A DNA stretch of 64,000 nucleotides from Deferribacteres bacterium (lineage in GTDB: Bacteria > Zhuqueibacterota > Zhuqueibacteria > Zhuqueibacterales > Geothermadaptataceae): the NCBI GenBank assembly GCA_020633675.1, contig JACKDE010000002.1, positions 496,001 through 560,000 of the forward strand, written 5' to 3'. The notes under the pieces were generated by a model. It worked only from the letters and a program-made list of their open reading frames with translations. It was not told the origin of the DNA and ran no database searches. Of the stretch, positions 36,456-45,827 are shown piece after piece (the first letter of the stretch is position 1; every line of letters begins with the position of its first letter). Made by a program: the position numbers and the translations under genes.

Positions 36456-37730
36456 ATGCCTGCAATTAGCAATCAAAACCGATATATCAAACTCGCTTTC
36501 GTGCTGACTCTCGGCATGGCGCTAATGGCGATACCATTGCTGGCACAGCCGGGTAGCACCACGCCTCCCAATCTGAAGCTTGCATTTGTCGGCGACCAGG
36601 GCGTGGGCAACAACGCCAAAGCCGTACTGGAACTAATCAAAGACGAAGGTGCCGAAGCGATTGTACACCAGGGGGATCTCGATTACGAAAACGATCCAGC
36701 AGCATGGGAAAGCCTGGTGAACGATGTGCTCGGCGAAGATTACCCTGTTTTTATTTCTGCCGGCAATCATGATGAATGGGAATGGCGTGGCGACAAGGGC
36801 TATGGCAAATTGCTCGAGCAGCGATTGCAGCGCAGCAATATCCCGTGGGATGGCGACATCGGTATTCAGTCTTCGCTCACTTACAAAGGGATTTTTATTG
36901 TTATGATCGCCCCTGCTGTCCTCGACAGCGGTCATGCCGACTATCTCGCGCAGCAGTTGGCAGCCAACAAAGCGGTTTGGAGCATCGCCAACTGGCATAA
37001 GAACATGGCAAAAATGCAAGTCGGTGGCAAAACAGACGAAACCGGTTGGCAAGTATATGAGGAGGCCCGCAAAGGTGGCGCGATCATCGCGACCGGGCAC
37101 GAGCACAGCTACAGCCGCACGCATTTGCTTAGCAGCATGAGCGAGCAAATTGTCGCCAGCACCTCAGATACCTTGCGTATTTCGGAAGGAAAAAGCTTTG
37201 CTTTCGTCAGCGGATTGGGTGGCCGAAGCATTCGTGATCAGCAACGTTCGGGAGACTGGTGGGCAAGCGTTTATACCAGCGACCAGAACGCTGAATACGG
37301 TGCGCTGTTTGGTGTGTTCAACCGCGATGGCAACGAAAGGCTGGCTGAATTTTATTTTAAAAATATCCAGGGCGAGGTCATCGATCGCTTTTGGGTCGTC
37401 AGCGAGGTGACGGATGTGACTGCCGGCAGCGGCGAAGCAAGCACGGTGCCGCTGCATTTTGAATTGCTGCAGAATTATCCGAATCCGTTCAATCCCGAAA
37501 CCACCATCCATTATTACCTCGAACGCCCGGCGATGATTCAGCTTGTGATTTCCAATCTGCTGGGGCAGCCGGTTCGCATGCTCATCGATGCTCTCGTCGG
37601 CGCCGGCCCTGGCAGTGTCCGCTGGGATGGCAAAAATGATAAGGGAAATTTTTTGCCAGGTGGTGTCTATTTTTACACGATGAAAAATGGGGTGGAGGAG
37701 CAAACAAGAAGAATGATTCTTCTCAAGTGA
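36456..37730 (+). CDS. Secreted metallophosphoesterase with C-terminal sorting domain
   Basis: The 424-residue protein has a signal peptide (to about residue 31), a calcineurin-like phosphoesterase domain (FVGDQGVG, HQGDLDY, SAGNHDEW, NWHKN, GHEHSYSRTH) to about residue 300, and a C-terminal domain of about 85 residues beginning NYPNPFNPETTIHY and ending RRMILLK. The latter is the FlgD-like/Por-type sorting domain used for type IX-like secretion in FCB-group bacteria. It is probably a surface or released phosphatase. ATG 36456 has GGAG at good spacing. Confidence 0.9.
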   Translation: MPAISNQNRYIKLAFVLTLGMALMAIPLLAQPGSTTPPNLKLAFVGDQGVGNNAKAVLELIKDEGAEAIVHQGDLDYENDPAAWESLVNDVLGEDYPVFISAGNHDEWEWRGDKGYGKLLEQRLQRSNIPWDGDIGIQSSLTYKGIFIVMIAPAVLDSGHADYLAQQLAANKAVWSIANWHKNMAKMQVGGKTDETGWQVYEEARKGGAIIATGHEHSYSRTHLLSSMSEQIVASTSDTLRISEGKSFAFVSGLGGRSIRDQQRSGDWWASVYTSDQNAEYGALFGVFNRDGNERLAEFYFKNIQGEVIDRFWVVSEVTDVTAGSGEASTVPLHFELLQNYPNPFNPETTIHYYLERPAMIQLVISNLLGQPVRMLIDALVGAGPGSVRWDGKNDKGNFLPGGVYFYTMKNGVEEQTRRMILLK

Positions 37731-38078
37731 CGAGTGCAACTGTGTTGCGCTCAAAGCATCTCAGACCTCGGATTGCATCTTTTATTAGGACGATAGAAGG
37801 GCATCCATATTTTTCAGCCGCCGATGGCCTCGGTCGCAGCCGCTTTCCCGGACGCATCGAGGCCATTTTTTTGTTATAGCGCGCCAATTTTGATTCACTG
37901 GGCATGAAATGCCTGGTGACTGCTGCAAATTCATCAAATCCTTCCGCCAGAAAAATCTTGACTCTACGCCTGCAATTCTCCATTTTCCCCAGCATTGCAA
38001 ACAGCTGTCCCTTAGAGTAGACGGCTCAGTGAAGAAAAAATGTTCGCTATTCCCCGCATATATCTGAAAGGCATCTTT
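37731..38078. other. Intergenic region with no gene seen
   Basis: The 348-bp spacer between the phosphoesterase and the DUF3224 gene contains only short frames. A GC-rich stretch around 37815-37870 contains partly palindromic sequence and may be another small repeat. No RNA gene was recognised. Confidence 0.45.
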
Positions 38079-38471
38079 ATGAAAAGTACTGGAAATTTTG
38101 AGGTCAAACTCAACCCACTGCAGGGCTACGCACAGGGAGCGGATGGCATTCAGCTCGGCCGCATGTCGCTCGACAAAGAGTTCACCGGCGAATTGAGCGC
38201 AACCAGTCGCGGTGAGATGCTGAGCGCGATGACGCCGGTGAAAGGCTCGGCCGGATACGTGGCGATAGAGCAGGTTACTGGCACGCTGGCAGGCAAAAAA
38301 GGCAGTTTTGTCCTGCAGCATTTCGGCGTGATGGATCAGGGCCAAAATCGCTTGATTCTTGAAGTCGTGCCGGACTCCGCCACCGGTGAGCTTGCCGGAT
38401 TGCGCGGCAAAATGGCGATCATCATCGAAAATGGCCAGCATTCATATGAATTTGAATACGAACTGGCCTGA
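38079..38471 (+). CDS. DUF3224 domain protein
   Basis: The 130-residue protein matches the DUF3224 beta-barrel pattern (MSLDKEFTGELSATSRGEML, GYVAIEQVTGTLAGKKGSFVLQH, VVPDSATGELAGLRG). The family is cytoplasmic and of unknown function, with a fold related to allene oxide cyclase. ATG 38079 is chosen because AAAGG lies 7 nt upstream; an in-frame ATG at 38040 lacks one. Confidence 0.9.
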   Translation: MKSTGNFEVKLNPLQGYAQGADGIQLGRMSLDKEFTGELSATSRGEMLSAMTPVKGSAGYVAIEQVTGTLAGKKGSFVLQHFGVMDQGQNRLILEVVPDSATGELAGLRGKMAIIIENGQHSYEFEYELA

Positions 38472-38572
38472 TGGTAAAGCATCCTGGCCTATCGGCAGTG
38501 CGGCATGAACAAGCGAGACTGACTTAAAAAGCAGATGAAGTTTGCAGCATTCACACTTACGCGTCTTGTTAA

Positions 38573-39502
38573 ATGAAAAAATACTTCTCTTTCCCCGTTG
38601 GCTGTTTTCTGACGAATAGCCTTTTTTTTCTTGCGTTTCTTCTGGGCTGTTCTCCGCAACCACCCCAAATTGTGACGCAAAATCCATCGCCCATGGCGGA
38701 TTCCACCCGCACCCACGAGCGCATTGTTGCGCGGGATTTGCCCGGTGTGTCGATCCAGCTGCCCGGGGTGCTATCAAAACCGGTTGATGTCTATCTTTCG
38801 AATTCGACAGATGCTGCGAATCAGATTGATCTGGTCATCCACCTTCATGGCGCGGCTTTTGTGCCAAATGAAGCGGTTTTTCAAACCGGCAAGCCTTTCA
38901 TTGCTGCAGCGGTCAATCTCGGAGCAGGTTCATCTGCTTATGAACGACCGTTTTCGCCGCAGCACGTTTTTCCGGATTTGGTGGCAGCCATATTGGATAC
39001 GATCTCAGCGCTGCGGCAGGTCCAAACCACCGCATCGCATATCTACCTGACCTCCTTCAGTGCGGGCTACGGAGCAGTGCGCGCCATCCTCAAGTATCAT
39101 GCTGCGCTACTCGATGGCATCATTTTGCTTGATGGCCTGCACACCGATTACGTGCCTGCTGGCCAGCCGTTGGCAGAGGGCGGTCAGCTCAACACCGACA
39201 AGCTGCGCGATTTTGTGGAGTTCGCGCGCCAGGCAGCGGATGGCAGGACCAAATTCCTGATCACGCATTCGGAAATTTTCCCCGGCACCTATGCCAGCAC
39301 CACCGAAACCGCGGATTACATCATCGCGAGTCTTGGCTTGCAGCGCCAGGCCGTGCTGAAGTGGGGGCCGGTGGGCATGCAGCAATTGAGTGAAATCCGC
39401 CAGAACAATCTGTCCATTCTCGGCTTCGCGGGCAATACGGCGCCGGACCATATCGATCATCTTCATGGCTTGCCAAATTTCCTGCAAATCTTGTTGAAAT
39501 GA
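38573..39502 (+). CDS. Alpha/beta-hydrolase-like lipoprotein
   Basis: The 309-residue lipoprotein (LAFLLGC lipobox) has alpha/beta-hydrolase features: an oxyanion region HLHGAAF near residue 100, a nucleophile elbow TSFSAGYGAV where Ser would be the nucleophile, a following LLDGLH, and a C-terminal histidine in DHIDHLHGLP. Substrate unknown. The elbow SFSAG deviates from classical GxSxG by lacking the first glycine. Confidence 0.75.
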   Translation: MKKYFSFPVGCFLTNSLFFLAFLLGCSPQPPQIVTQNPSPMADSTRTHERIVARDLPGVSIQLPGVLSKPVDVYLSNSTDAANQIDLVIHLHGAAFVPNEAVFQTGKPFIAAAVNLGAGSSAYERPFSPQHVFPDLVAAILDTISALRQVQTTASHIYLTSFSAGYGAVRAILKYHAALLDGIILLDGLHTDYVPAGQPLAEGGQLNTDKLRDFVEFARQAADGRTKFLITHSEIFPGTYASTTETADYIIASLGLQRQAVLKWGPVGMQQLSEIRQNNLSILGFAGNTAPDHIDHLHGLPNFLQILLK

Positions 39503-39590
39503 CAAGTTGCCGGACGCCCGGCATCCATTAGAATGATTTTGAAACAGACTACTTATTTAACTAATTGATATTGACTCCGGAGCGTTGCTG

Positions 39591-40178
39591 ATGCCAAAAC
39601 AAGATAAGTCGCTTTTTTTCAAATGGGTGCGTGCCAATGCTTTAGGTTGGCTGCTGGGCGTCCCCATTATTGCTGTGCTGGCCCTGCTCGGCGAAGCTGT
39701 GGGCATCGGCGGCTCGCAGGTGCTGGTAGGCGCCGGGATGGGAGTGAGCGTCGGTTGGCTGCAGGCTCGTGCGTTGCGGACTGTCCTTACCAAAACAACA
39801 CCCTGGTTTTGGGCATGCGTTGTCGGGCTTGCGGTGCCGTTTCTGGTGACCGACATCGCTGCTTTGATGGAATGGAACTTCCCGTATTATCTGCAGGTGG
39901 CAGTCACAGCCGCCGGACTCATCGTCGGGGCATGGCAAGCCAGCTTGCTGCGATCCGTTACGCCAAAAGCACTCTGGTGGCTGCCTGTGAGCGTATTGGG
40001 ATGGGCGCTGGCTGCCGCCACGGTTGGCGCTGCTGATGGACTTTTGCGCACGCATTCAGTGCGGGGCTTGCTCGGTGCGCTCGCCTATCTGGGGCTGATA
40101 AGTGTCGGTGGCTTGCTGCTTGGACTGATCACCGGCGCTGGACTCACCCGGCTGCTTGCATATAAAGCCGAAAAATAG
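39591..40178 (+). CDS. Unknown multi-pass membrane protein
   Basis: The 195-residue protein has about six hydrophobic segments rich in Gly and Ala (for example LLGVPIIAVLALLGEAVGIGG, WACVVGLAVPFLVTDIAAL, VSVLGWALAAATVGAADGLL) and a short basic tail. GGAG lies upstream of ATG 39591. Similar proteins of unknown function are common in environmental FCB-group genomes; no motif points to a role. Confidence 0.7.
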   Translation: MPKQDKSLFFKWVRANALGWLLGVPIIAVLALLGEAVGIGGSQVLVGAGMGVSVGWLQARALRTVLTKTTPWFWACVVGLAVPFLVTDIAALMEWNFPYYLQVAVTAAGLIVGAWQASLLRSVTPKALWWLPVSVLGWALAAATVGAADGLLRTHSVRGLLGALAYLGLISVGGLLLGLITGAGLTRLLAYKAEK

Positions 40179-40347
40179 CAGGGATGAAATCCTGTCAAAT
40201 GCAATTTGCGTTGAATAATATCTTCATTGACCTGCATGAAATCACTTGACATTCTGCTGGCTTGCGACCATTTTATCCACCCCAAATGCCCCATCGGGAT
40301 TGCCGAAAAGCAGTTTTGTAGTCAAAGTTTTGTGACTTCGAGTTGAA

Positions 40348-40914
40348 ATGTCGGAGAATAATCTGGGAAAAGCTGCGCACAGTCTTCAAATCAGGCGCCT
40401 GAATCCCAACCATGCTGCAGCGTACCGGGCGATCATGTTGCAGGCTTATGAAAGTGAGCCGGAAGCCTTTACAGCGACAGTTGCCGAGCGGGAATCGCTG
40501 CCGCTAACATGGTGGGAAAATCGCATTTCGGAGCAGCCTGACGCAAGTGCGCTGGTCTTCGGTGCGTTCAGCGATGCACAATTGGCGGGTGTCGCTGGAT
40601 TGCGGTATGAACGCCGGCCACGGACGCTGCACAAAGCAAAGCTGTTTGGCATGTTTGTGCTGCCGGCATTTCGCGGCTATGGCATCGCGCGCAGGCTGGT
40701 GCAAGCCGTACTTTCACAGGCTCGTTCGACGCCCGGCATGCAGGTCGTTCAACTCACGGTCACGGCATCGAACGCGGCCGCTGTGCAGCTTTACAGCGCC
40801 TGCGGTTTTGTGCCGTTTGGCACCGAACCGTTCGCAAATAAGGTGGACGAGCGCTTTGTGTCTGTGCTCCATATGTGGTGCCCGGTCGGCGAAATGGCTG
40901 CCGCTGCGCTTTGA
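40348..40914 (+). CDS. GNAT-family N-acetyltransferase
   Basis: The 188-residue protein is a single GNAT domain with the acetyl-CoA motif MFVLPAFRGYGIARRLV near residues 110-125 and the C-terminal NAAAVQLYSACGFVPFG. The substrate is not predictable. Genes for a DUF4386 protein and an MDR dehydrogenase follow closely on the same strand. Confidence 0.9.
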   Translation: MSENNLGKAAHSLQIRRLNPNHAAAYRAIMLQAYESEPEAFTATVAERESLPLTWWENRISEQPDASALVFGAFSDAQLAGVAGLRYERRPRTLHKAKLFGMFVLPAFRGYGIARRLVQAVLSQARSTPGMQVVQLTVTASNAAAVQLYSACGFVPFGTEPFANKVDERFVSVLHMWCPVGEMAAAAL

Positions 40915-40979
40915 TTGGCTGATTTTTTGATTTGTCTGTCTGTACGAAGGCAGGGAGATGCAAATATGGAGAACACCAA

Positions 40980-41726
40980 ATGACCGATCGCATTGCCGAT
41001 ATCACACCGCGGACCTACGCCCGAACCGCTGGCCTCGGCTATCTCATGATTATTGTGTGCGGCATTTTCGCTGAATTTTTTGCGCGAGGCAGTCTCATCG
41101 TGCCGGGCGATGCTGTGGCAACGGCTGGCAACATCGCGGCTTCGGAGCAGTTGTTCCGTATCGGGATTGCCGGTGATCTTATCATGCTGCTGAGCGATGT
41201 GGTGCTTGCCTGGGCGCTGTATGCGATTTTCAAGCCGGTACATGCCAGTCTTGCTATGCTGGCGGCCTTTCTGCGACTGGTTCATGCAGCTGTTTATGGC
41301 GCAAACCTGCTGAACCTGTTTATGGTTTTGCGACTTTTAAGCGGCGCAAATGAACTCGGCGGTTTTGATGCCGGTCATCTGCAAAGCCTGGTATCGCTCT
41401 TTCTCAACGGCCATAGCACCGGTTACCTGATCGGACTGGTGTTTTTCGGTCTGCATTGCGCTGTTCTCGGCTACCTCATTTATCGATCAGGCTATATCCC
41501 CAGAATACTCGGTATCCTGTTGCTGTTTGCCGCATTCGGCTATCTGGTCGATTGCTTTGCACAGGTGCTGATGCCGAATTATCAGGCCGTGCAATCGATC
41601 TTCATGCTGATTGTGTTCGTGCCGGCGTTCATCGGCGAGTTGTCGCTCAGCCTGTGGCTTTTGCTGGCAGGTGGCAAGAAGCCGGAATTTATGGCAGGTT
41701 TGGATTCGACCGAGCTCACAGATTGA
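40980..41726 (+). CDS. DUF4386 family membrane protein
   Basis: The 248-residue membrane protein shows the DUF4386 layout with about six helices: ARTAGLGYLMIIVCGIFAEFF, the LFRIGIAGDLIMLLSDVVLAWALY segment, ANLLNLFMVLRLLSG, GLVFFGLHCAVLGYLIYRSG, LGILLLFAAFGYLVD, and a final helix. The family has no known function. The next gene starts 10 bp downstream, suggesting an operon. Confidence 0.88.
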   Translation: MTDRIADITPRTYARTAGLGYLMIIVCGIFAEFFARGSLIVPGDAVATAGNIAASEQLFRIGIAGDLIMLLSDVVLAWALYAIFKPVHASLAMLAAFLRLVHAAVYGANLLNLFMVLRLLSGANELGGFDAGHLQSLVSLFLNGHSTGYLIGLVFFGLHCAVLGYLIYRSGYIPRILGILLLFAAFGYLVDCFAQVLMPNYQAVQSIFMLIVFVPAFIGELSLSLWLLLAGGKKPEFMAGLDSTELTD

Positions 41727-41736
41727 AAGGGAAGGC

Positions 41737-42711
41737 ATGAAAGCAGCGATTTGTACAAAATACGGTTCGCCCGAAGTGCTGGAAATCCGGGAAGTCGAAA
41801 AACCGGCACCCAAGCCAAACGAAGTCTTGGTCAAAATGCACGCAGCGGCGGTAACTATGGCCGACATCATGATGCGCAAGGGCGAACCCGCATATGCCCG
41901 GCTCATGCTGGGTCTCACAAAACCTAAAATGCCCATTCCTGGCACCGGTTTTTCCGGAGAGATCGAAGCGGTCGGCAGCGAGGTAAAGCAGCTGAAAGCA
42001 GGCGATGCGGTTTTTGGCGAAACCGGCATGGGATTCGGCGCTTATGCCGAGTATGTCTGCGTGCAAGAAGACGGTTTGCTGACAAAATTGCCGGAAAATA
42101 TGAACCACGAACAGGCTGCACCAGTTTGCGACGGCGTGCTGACAGCACTGAATTTTCTCCGAAATGTCGCGAAAACGCAGAGCGGGCAAAAAGTGCTGAT
42201 CAACGGTGCTTCCGGCAGTGTCGGCAGCGCGGCAGTGCAACTCGCCCGGCATTTGGGTGCCGAGGTGACCGGTGTTTGCAGCACGACGAATGTCGAGTTG
42301 GTAAAAGCATTAGGCGCAGAAAAAGTTATCGACTACACCAAAGAAGACTTCACCCAAAGCGGGCAGCGCTATGACATTATTTTTGATACGACCGGCAAAG
42401 CGACCTTCGGACGCTGCAAAGGCATTCTGACTGAAAAGGGGATTTTCATGTCGTCCGTACTGAGTTTGCCACTGCTGCTGCACATGATGTGGACCTCAAA
42501 GATCGGCAGTCAGAAGGCCCGATTTTCTGCCACCGGGCTGCTGCCAGTCCCGCAATTGCGGAAGGACCTCGAAGAAATGAAAGGCCTGATCGAAGCTGGC
42601 AAAATCAGGCTGCACCTTGACAAAAGCTATCCATTCGAGCACATTGTCGAAGCGCACAAATATGTCGACACCGGACGCAAAAAGGGCAATGTGGTGGTCA
42701 AATTTGTGTAA
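41737..42711 (+). CDS. Zinc-independent MDR-family NAD(P)-dependent oxidoreductase
   Basis: The 324-residue protein has the medium-chain dehydrogenase layout: a GroES-like N-terminal domain (IPGTGFSGEIEAVGSEV), a Rossmann motif INGASGSVGSAAVQLARHLGA near residue 150, and the C-terminal FEHIVEAHKYVDTGRKKGNVVVK. The structural-zinc cysteines are absent, as in quinone oxidoreductases. ATG 41737 has an AAGGGAAGG ribosome site. Confidence 0.92.
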   Translation: MKAAICTKYGSPEVLEIREVEKPAPKPNEVLVKMHAAAVTMADIMMRKGEPAYARLMLGLTKPKMPIPGTGFSGEIEAVGSEVKQLKAGDAVFGETGMGFGAYAEYVCVQEDGLLTKLPENMNHEQAAPVCDGVLTALNFLRNVAKTQSGQKVLINGASGSVGSAAVQLARHLGAEVTGVCSTTNVELVKALGAEKVIDYTKEDFTQSGQRYDIIFDTTGKATFGRCKGILTEKGIFMSSVLSLPLLLHMMWTSKIGSQKARFSATGLLPVPQLRKDLEEMKGLIEAGKIRLHLDKSYPFEHIVEAHKYVDTGRKKGNVVVKFV

Positions 42712-42731
42712 CCGAAGATGCATCATTCACA

Positions 42732-44297
42732 TTAAAATCGGTTGACCAGACTGACGTGGATTTTGCCTTCCTGCAGGCCATCGCCCTCGCCCAGACCATA
42801 ATCGAAGCCGATAATGCCGAGGCGCGTTTCCAGTCGCGCACCGAAGCCGAAGCTGCGCTTATCCCCTTCGACCGATTCCTCCCTATCGTCCCGAAAAAAA
42901 TAGCCATGATCATAAAATAAAAAGACCCGGCTGCGCCGCGATAGCAGGTAGCGATACTCAAGGTTGGCCCAGGCAATGCGCGAGCCGCTGAACTGTTGTT
43001 CGCGATAGCCCCGAAGAGTGGTCGCGCCGCCGAATCGAAAAACATCGGTGAGCGCATTGAGCGAGTCCGCGCTGGTGAGTTGCCGCCAGTGCACGCCGAG
43101 ACTCAGCACCTGCAATCCCCACAACGGCTGGTACCAGTTGGCGTCGACGATCAGGCGTTGCTGCTTGCTCGATTGCTGCAACGTCGTCTGCCTGTTTTGC
43201 AGCGAGATATTTTTGTCGATGGACTCCAGCAAGGTGGAGTAAACCGCTCCGGTGCGCGGGTTGATCGGATCGTCGGTGTTGTCGTAGCGCAAGCCCAGTC
43301 CGGCCGCGACCGAGCTGCTTTTGGGGATCAGCGCCATGGCGAGCGAGTCCGGTGTGATGCTCGAGGTTTCGATGCGGCCGATCAGGGACATGCGCGCAAG
43401 CAGCGGCAACTCGGCGCGCAGATCAAAGCTGCGGTCGACGTAAAGCGTGTCCTGCAGAATTTGCCTAAAGCCTCCCTGCAGATGCAGAGGCAGACCGAAC
43501 AGCCACGGCTCGCGGTAGTGCAGCGCCAAATCCTGAGTATCGCGACCGCGCTTTTCCCAGCGGGCTGACAACTCACGGCCGGTGCCGAACAGATTGCCAA
43601 ACTCTACATCCATCAGACCTGTGACAAAGCCTGCCTGTGATCCCGCCGGCGGATTGTAGCCGATCACACCATTGAAGGCGTTGTTCTGCCCTTCCTGCAC
43701 TTCAATCAGTAAAACGCCATCGCCCTGGCGATTGAGCAGCAATTGCGGAGTGGCGACTTGCCGAAAATAGCCCAGCCGCGACAAGGATGCGGCGATATCA
43801 TCGAGCACGGATTCACGAAAAAGCGCGCCGACTTTGACCGGCAGCTCGCGGCGAATGGTTTTGTCGCGCGTGGAAGTATTGCCGCGGATACGGATTTCAT
43901 GCAGGTAGACGCGGCTGCCAGGCAAAATCCGGGCGGTCAGGCTGTAGCTGCTGTCTTGCGCTGACGAGACAACAGCAATGGAATCGAGTTGAATTTTTGC
44001 GAAAGCATAGCCCAGCTCGCCCAATTCCTGCAGCGTTTCCGTCAATCGCGCCTGCACCTGCGGCGCAGTGTGCGCACGCTGCAGATCGCGGAGGCTGCGC
44101 AAATCCGGAAGCGTGTCAGGCGCCACAACGCGAATGTCCTGGAATTGAATCGGCTGGTCTGCGGGGATTTGCTTTTTGGGAGGTGTGTGCTGCCGGGTTT
44201 GTGGCATCGCGGCGGCACATGCCGGCCAGAGCAACAGCAAAAAAAGGCTGGTTTTGAATTGGAGTTGGCGCACGGTTTTAATGGCAAAAATTCGCAT
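42732..44297 (-). CDS. Omp85/BamA-like outer-membrane protein
   Basis: The 521-residue protein has a signal peptide (FKTSLFLLLLWPACAAA), at least one POTRA-type domain (IRIRGNTSTRDKTIRRELPVKVGALF near residues 140-210) and a 16-strand-type barrel ending ...GKIHVSLVNRF with a terminal Phe. The RGYREQQFSG loop matches the conserved RGY/F motif of Omp85 proteins. At this length it is shorter than BamA and closer to TamA/D15-like members. A longer ATG start at 44354 overlaps the upstream stop (ATGA), so coupled translation from there is possible. Confidence 0.88.
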   Translation of the reverse strand: MRIFAIKTVRQLQFKTSLFLLLLWPACAAAMPQTRQHTPPKKQIPADQPIQFQDIRVVAPDTLPDLRSLRDLQRAHTAPQVQARLTETLQELGELGYAFAKIQLDSIAVVSSAQDSSYSLTARILPGSRVYLHEIRIRGNTSTRDKTIRRELPVKVGALFRESVLDDIAASLSRLGYFRQVATPQLLLNRQGDGVLLIEVQEGQNNAFNGVIGYNPPAGSQAGFVTGLMDVEFGNLFGTGRELSARWEKRGRDTQDLALHYREPWLFGLPLHLQGGFRQILQDTLYVDRSFDLRAELPLLARMSLIGRIETSSITPDSLAMALIPKSSSVAAGLGLRYDNTDDPINPRTGAVYSTLLESIDKNISLQNRQTTLQQSSKQQRLIVDANWYQPLWGLQVLSLGVHWRQLTSADSLNALTDVFRFGGATTLRGYREQQFSGSRIAWANLEYRYLLSRRSRVFLFYDHGYFFRDDREESVEGDKRSFGFGARLETRLGIIGFDYGLGEGDGLQEGKIHVSLVNRF

Positions 44298-44350
44298 TTC
44301 AGTAAAATTACCCGGCGAAAGTACGACAGTTCCGCCAAATGCGCAAGCCA

Positions 44351-45256
44351 TCATTTTGCCGGCGACAGGCGCGGGTAAAAATACAACGGCGCGGGGATGC
44401 CTTTGAAGACCTCACTGATGGTGAAGTAACCCATACCGTCAGCGCGCCAGGCAATCGCCTCGCCCTGAGGCTCCAAAAAATAGGGCAGCATTTCGGCTTC
44501 ACGCTCAAAAGATTGCCACAGCGGTTTGTCGGGTAAGCGTGGCCAATAGTAGATGGCATCGTAGGTTTTGAGCAGAATCTCATTGCCGGTAGCCGATATA
44601 TCACCCGCCACCACCCATGAAATTGGTAGCACAGCTACTTTTTGAAGCGTAATCGGCTGGCTGGTCAGTTGTGGATACGCTGCGCGGTAGACATGCACGT
44701 GCGCCTCGCGTTTGGAGACAATGTACAGGTCTTTGCTGACCGGATCGACCATCAGCGCTTCGGCATCGCGTTTGCCATCGGGATAGATGAAGGTGATTTT
44801 TTGCGCGCCATAAAGCTTGATCTGCGCCGGCCGCTGATCTGCCCGCACGCGCGGCTCCAGCACACGATAAATATAATGCAGATCGTGCTTGGCATCGTTG
44901 TCGCCGATGTCGCCGATGTAGAGATAGTGCTGGCCGTCCTGCGGGCCGGGACCGATGGCGATATCCTCCCAGTCGCCAGCTTTGGCGCCGACGATTTCGT
45001 ACGAGCCAAGGTGCTGCAAGCGTGTATTGAACGCATAAATGAAATTGCGATCGCCGGAGTCATTGTGCAGCCAGACCACATTGGCATTCTGGCGGCTGGC
45101 GGCGATGCCGGAGACTTCCTGCAGGTCGTCAAATGTGAGCGTGGCCAGCGTTATGCGCTTGCCGATTTTGGGCGGTTGGGAATAGGCCGATGCGGACAAG
45201 AGGGCAAGGATCAAGAAGAAAAACGTGCAAAAAACGAGAGAGTGGATTCGATGCAT
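44351..45256 (-). CDS. Secreted beta-propeller-like protein of unknown function
   Basis: The 301-residue protein starts with a signal peptide (to about ASAYS) and is made of beta-rich repeats with motifs such as VWLHNDSGDRNFIYAFN, DWEDIAIGPG, YLYIGDIGDNDA, DAEALMVDPVSKDLYIVSKRE, typical of a propeller of unknown function found beside outer-membrane proteins. Its stop overlaps an ATG of the Omp85-like gene, so the two are probably cotranscribed. Confidence 0.78.
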   Translation of the reverse strand: MHRIHSLVFCTFFFLILALLSASAYSQPPKIGKRITLATLTFDDLQEVSGIAASRQNANVVWLHNDSGDRNFIYAFNTRLQHLGSYEIVGAKAGDWEDIAIGPGPQDGQHYLYIGDIGDNDAKHDLHYIYRVLEPRVRADQRPAQIKLYGAQKITFIYPDGKRDAEALMVDPVSKDLYIVSKREAHVHVYRAAYPQLTSQPITLQKVAVLPISWVVAGDISATGNEILLKTYDAIYYWPRLPDKPLWQSFEREAEMLPYFLEPQGEAIAWRADGMGYFTISEVFKGIPAPLYFYPRLSPAK

Positions 45257-45407
45257 GTGCTCCATCCTGGAAATTCAATGGCTGACAGGCAAAGCCTGTT
45301 GCGGCCGGACGTATGGCAAAAAAGGTTCATTTCTCATTACACACGAATCTGTAAATTGCGGAGCAACACGGCATGCAATCGATAGGTTCGGGAAGCCGTA
45401 CGCGACA

Positions 45408-45465
45408 CGCCTGCCGGAATTTTCTTGACATTTTCTGTGCTGTTCTGCATTTTCCGCTCACTTTT
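45408..45465 (+). repeat. 58-bp direct repeat, copy 1
   Basis: The 58 bases beginning CGCCTGCCGGAATTT are repeated at 45828-45885 with 55 identities, exactly 420 bp away in the same orientation. The copy contains a TTGACA hexamer that could be a -35 box, but no good -10 box follows. Confidence 0.88.
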
Positions 45466-45579
45466 CTCAAATCCAATTATTTTACTTACAGCTATGCTCA
45501 TTTCTGATGCAAGTGGATAGGCTTTTGGGAAGGTAATTGATATAACGTCAACTTACATTTGTACTTGAAGGAAAAAGCG

Positions 45580-45678
45580 ATGGATTACTTTCTGATCGGA
45601 GTTGGAATCATTGGTTTTGTATTGGCAGTCAGCGCGTATGTTAAAGCTGAAAAGCTGAAAAGCTGGAAAAGCGATTAA
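45580..45678 (+). CDS. Possible 32-residue single-helix membrane peptide
   Basis: ATG 45580 is preceded by GAAGGA 7 nt upstream and opens a 32-codon frame: MDYFLIGVGIIGFVLAVSAY followed by a charged tail. The layout, one hydrophobic helix at the N-terminus and a basic tail, is typical of small bacterial membrane proteins. It lies between two 58-bp direct repeats. I know of no homologue. Confidence 0.5.
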   Translation: MDYFLIGVGIIGFVLAVSAYVKAEKLKSWKSD

Positions 45679-45696
45679 AGCAGAAGGGGATTTTGG

Positions 45697-45810
45697 ATGA
45701 AGACTGGGAGAACAGTAGAAATTAAAATCAAGAGCATCGGATATTGGGCATATAGTGAGTGCAAAAAAGGTTTATGGTCTTGTCTTAACATTTCTTTGGT
45801 TTGGCTTTAG
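45697..45810 (+). CDS. Possible 37-residue peptide
   Basis: ATG 45697 with AAGGGG upstream opens a 37-codon frame starting MKTGRTVEIKIKSIGYW and containing two cysteines. It follows the small membrane peptide by 18 bp and ends before the second direct repeat. It may be real or a fragment of a decayed gene. Confidence 0.25.
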   Translation: MKTGRTVEIKIKSIGYWAYSECKKGLWSCLNISLVWL

Positions 45811-45827
45811 CGCTCCTTGCTTCTTTC

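Noticed and set aside
37723..37995. A 90-codon minus-strand frame in the spacer after the phosphoesterase
   Set aside because: It has no ribosome site or domain; its Arg/Pro-rich centre comes from a GC-rich repeat-like stretch.
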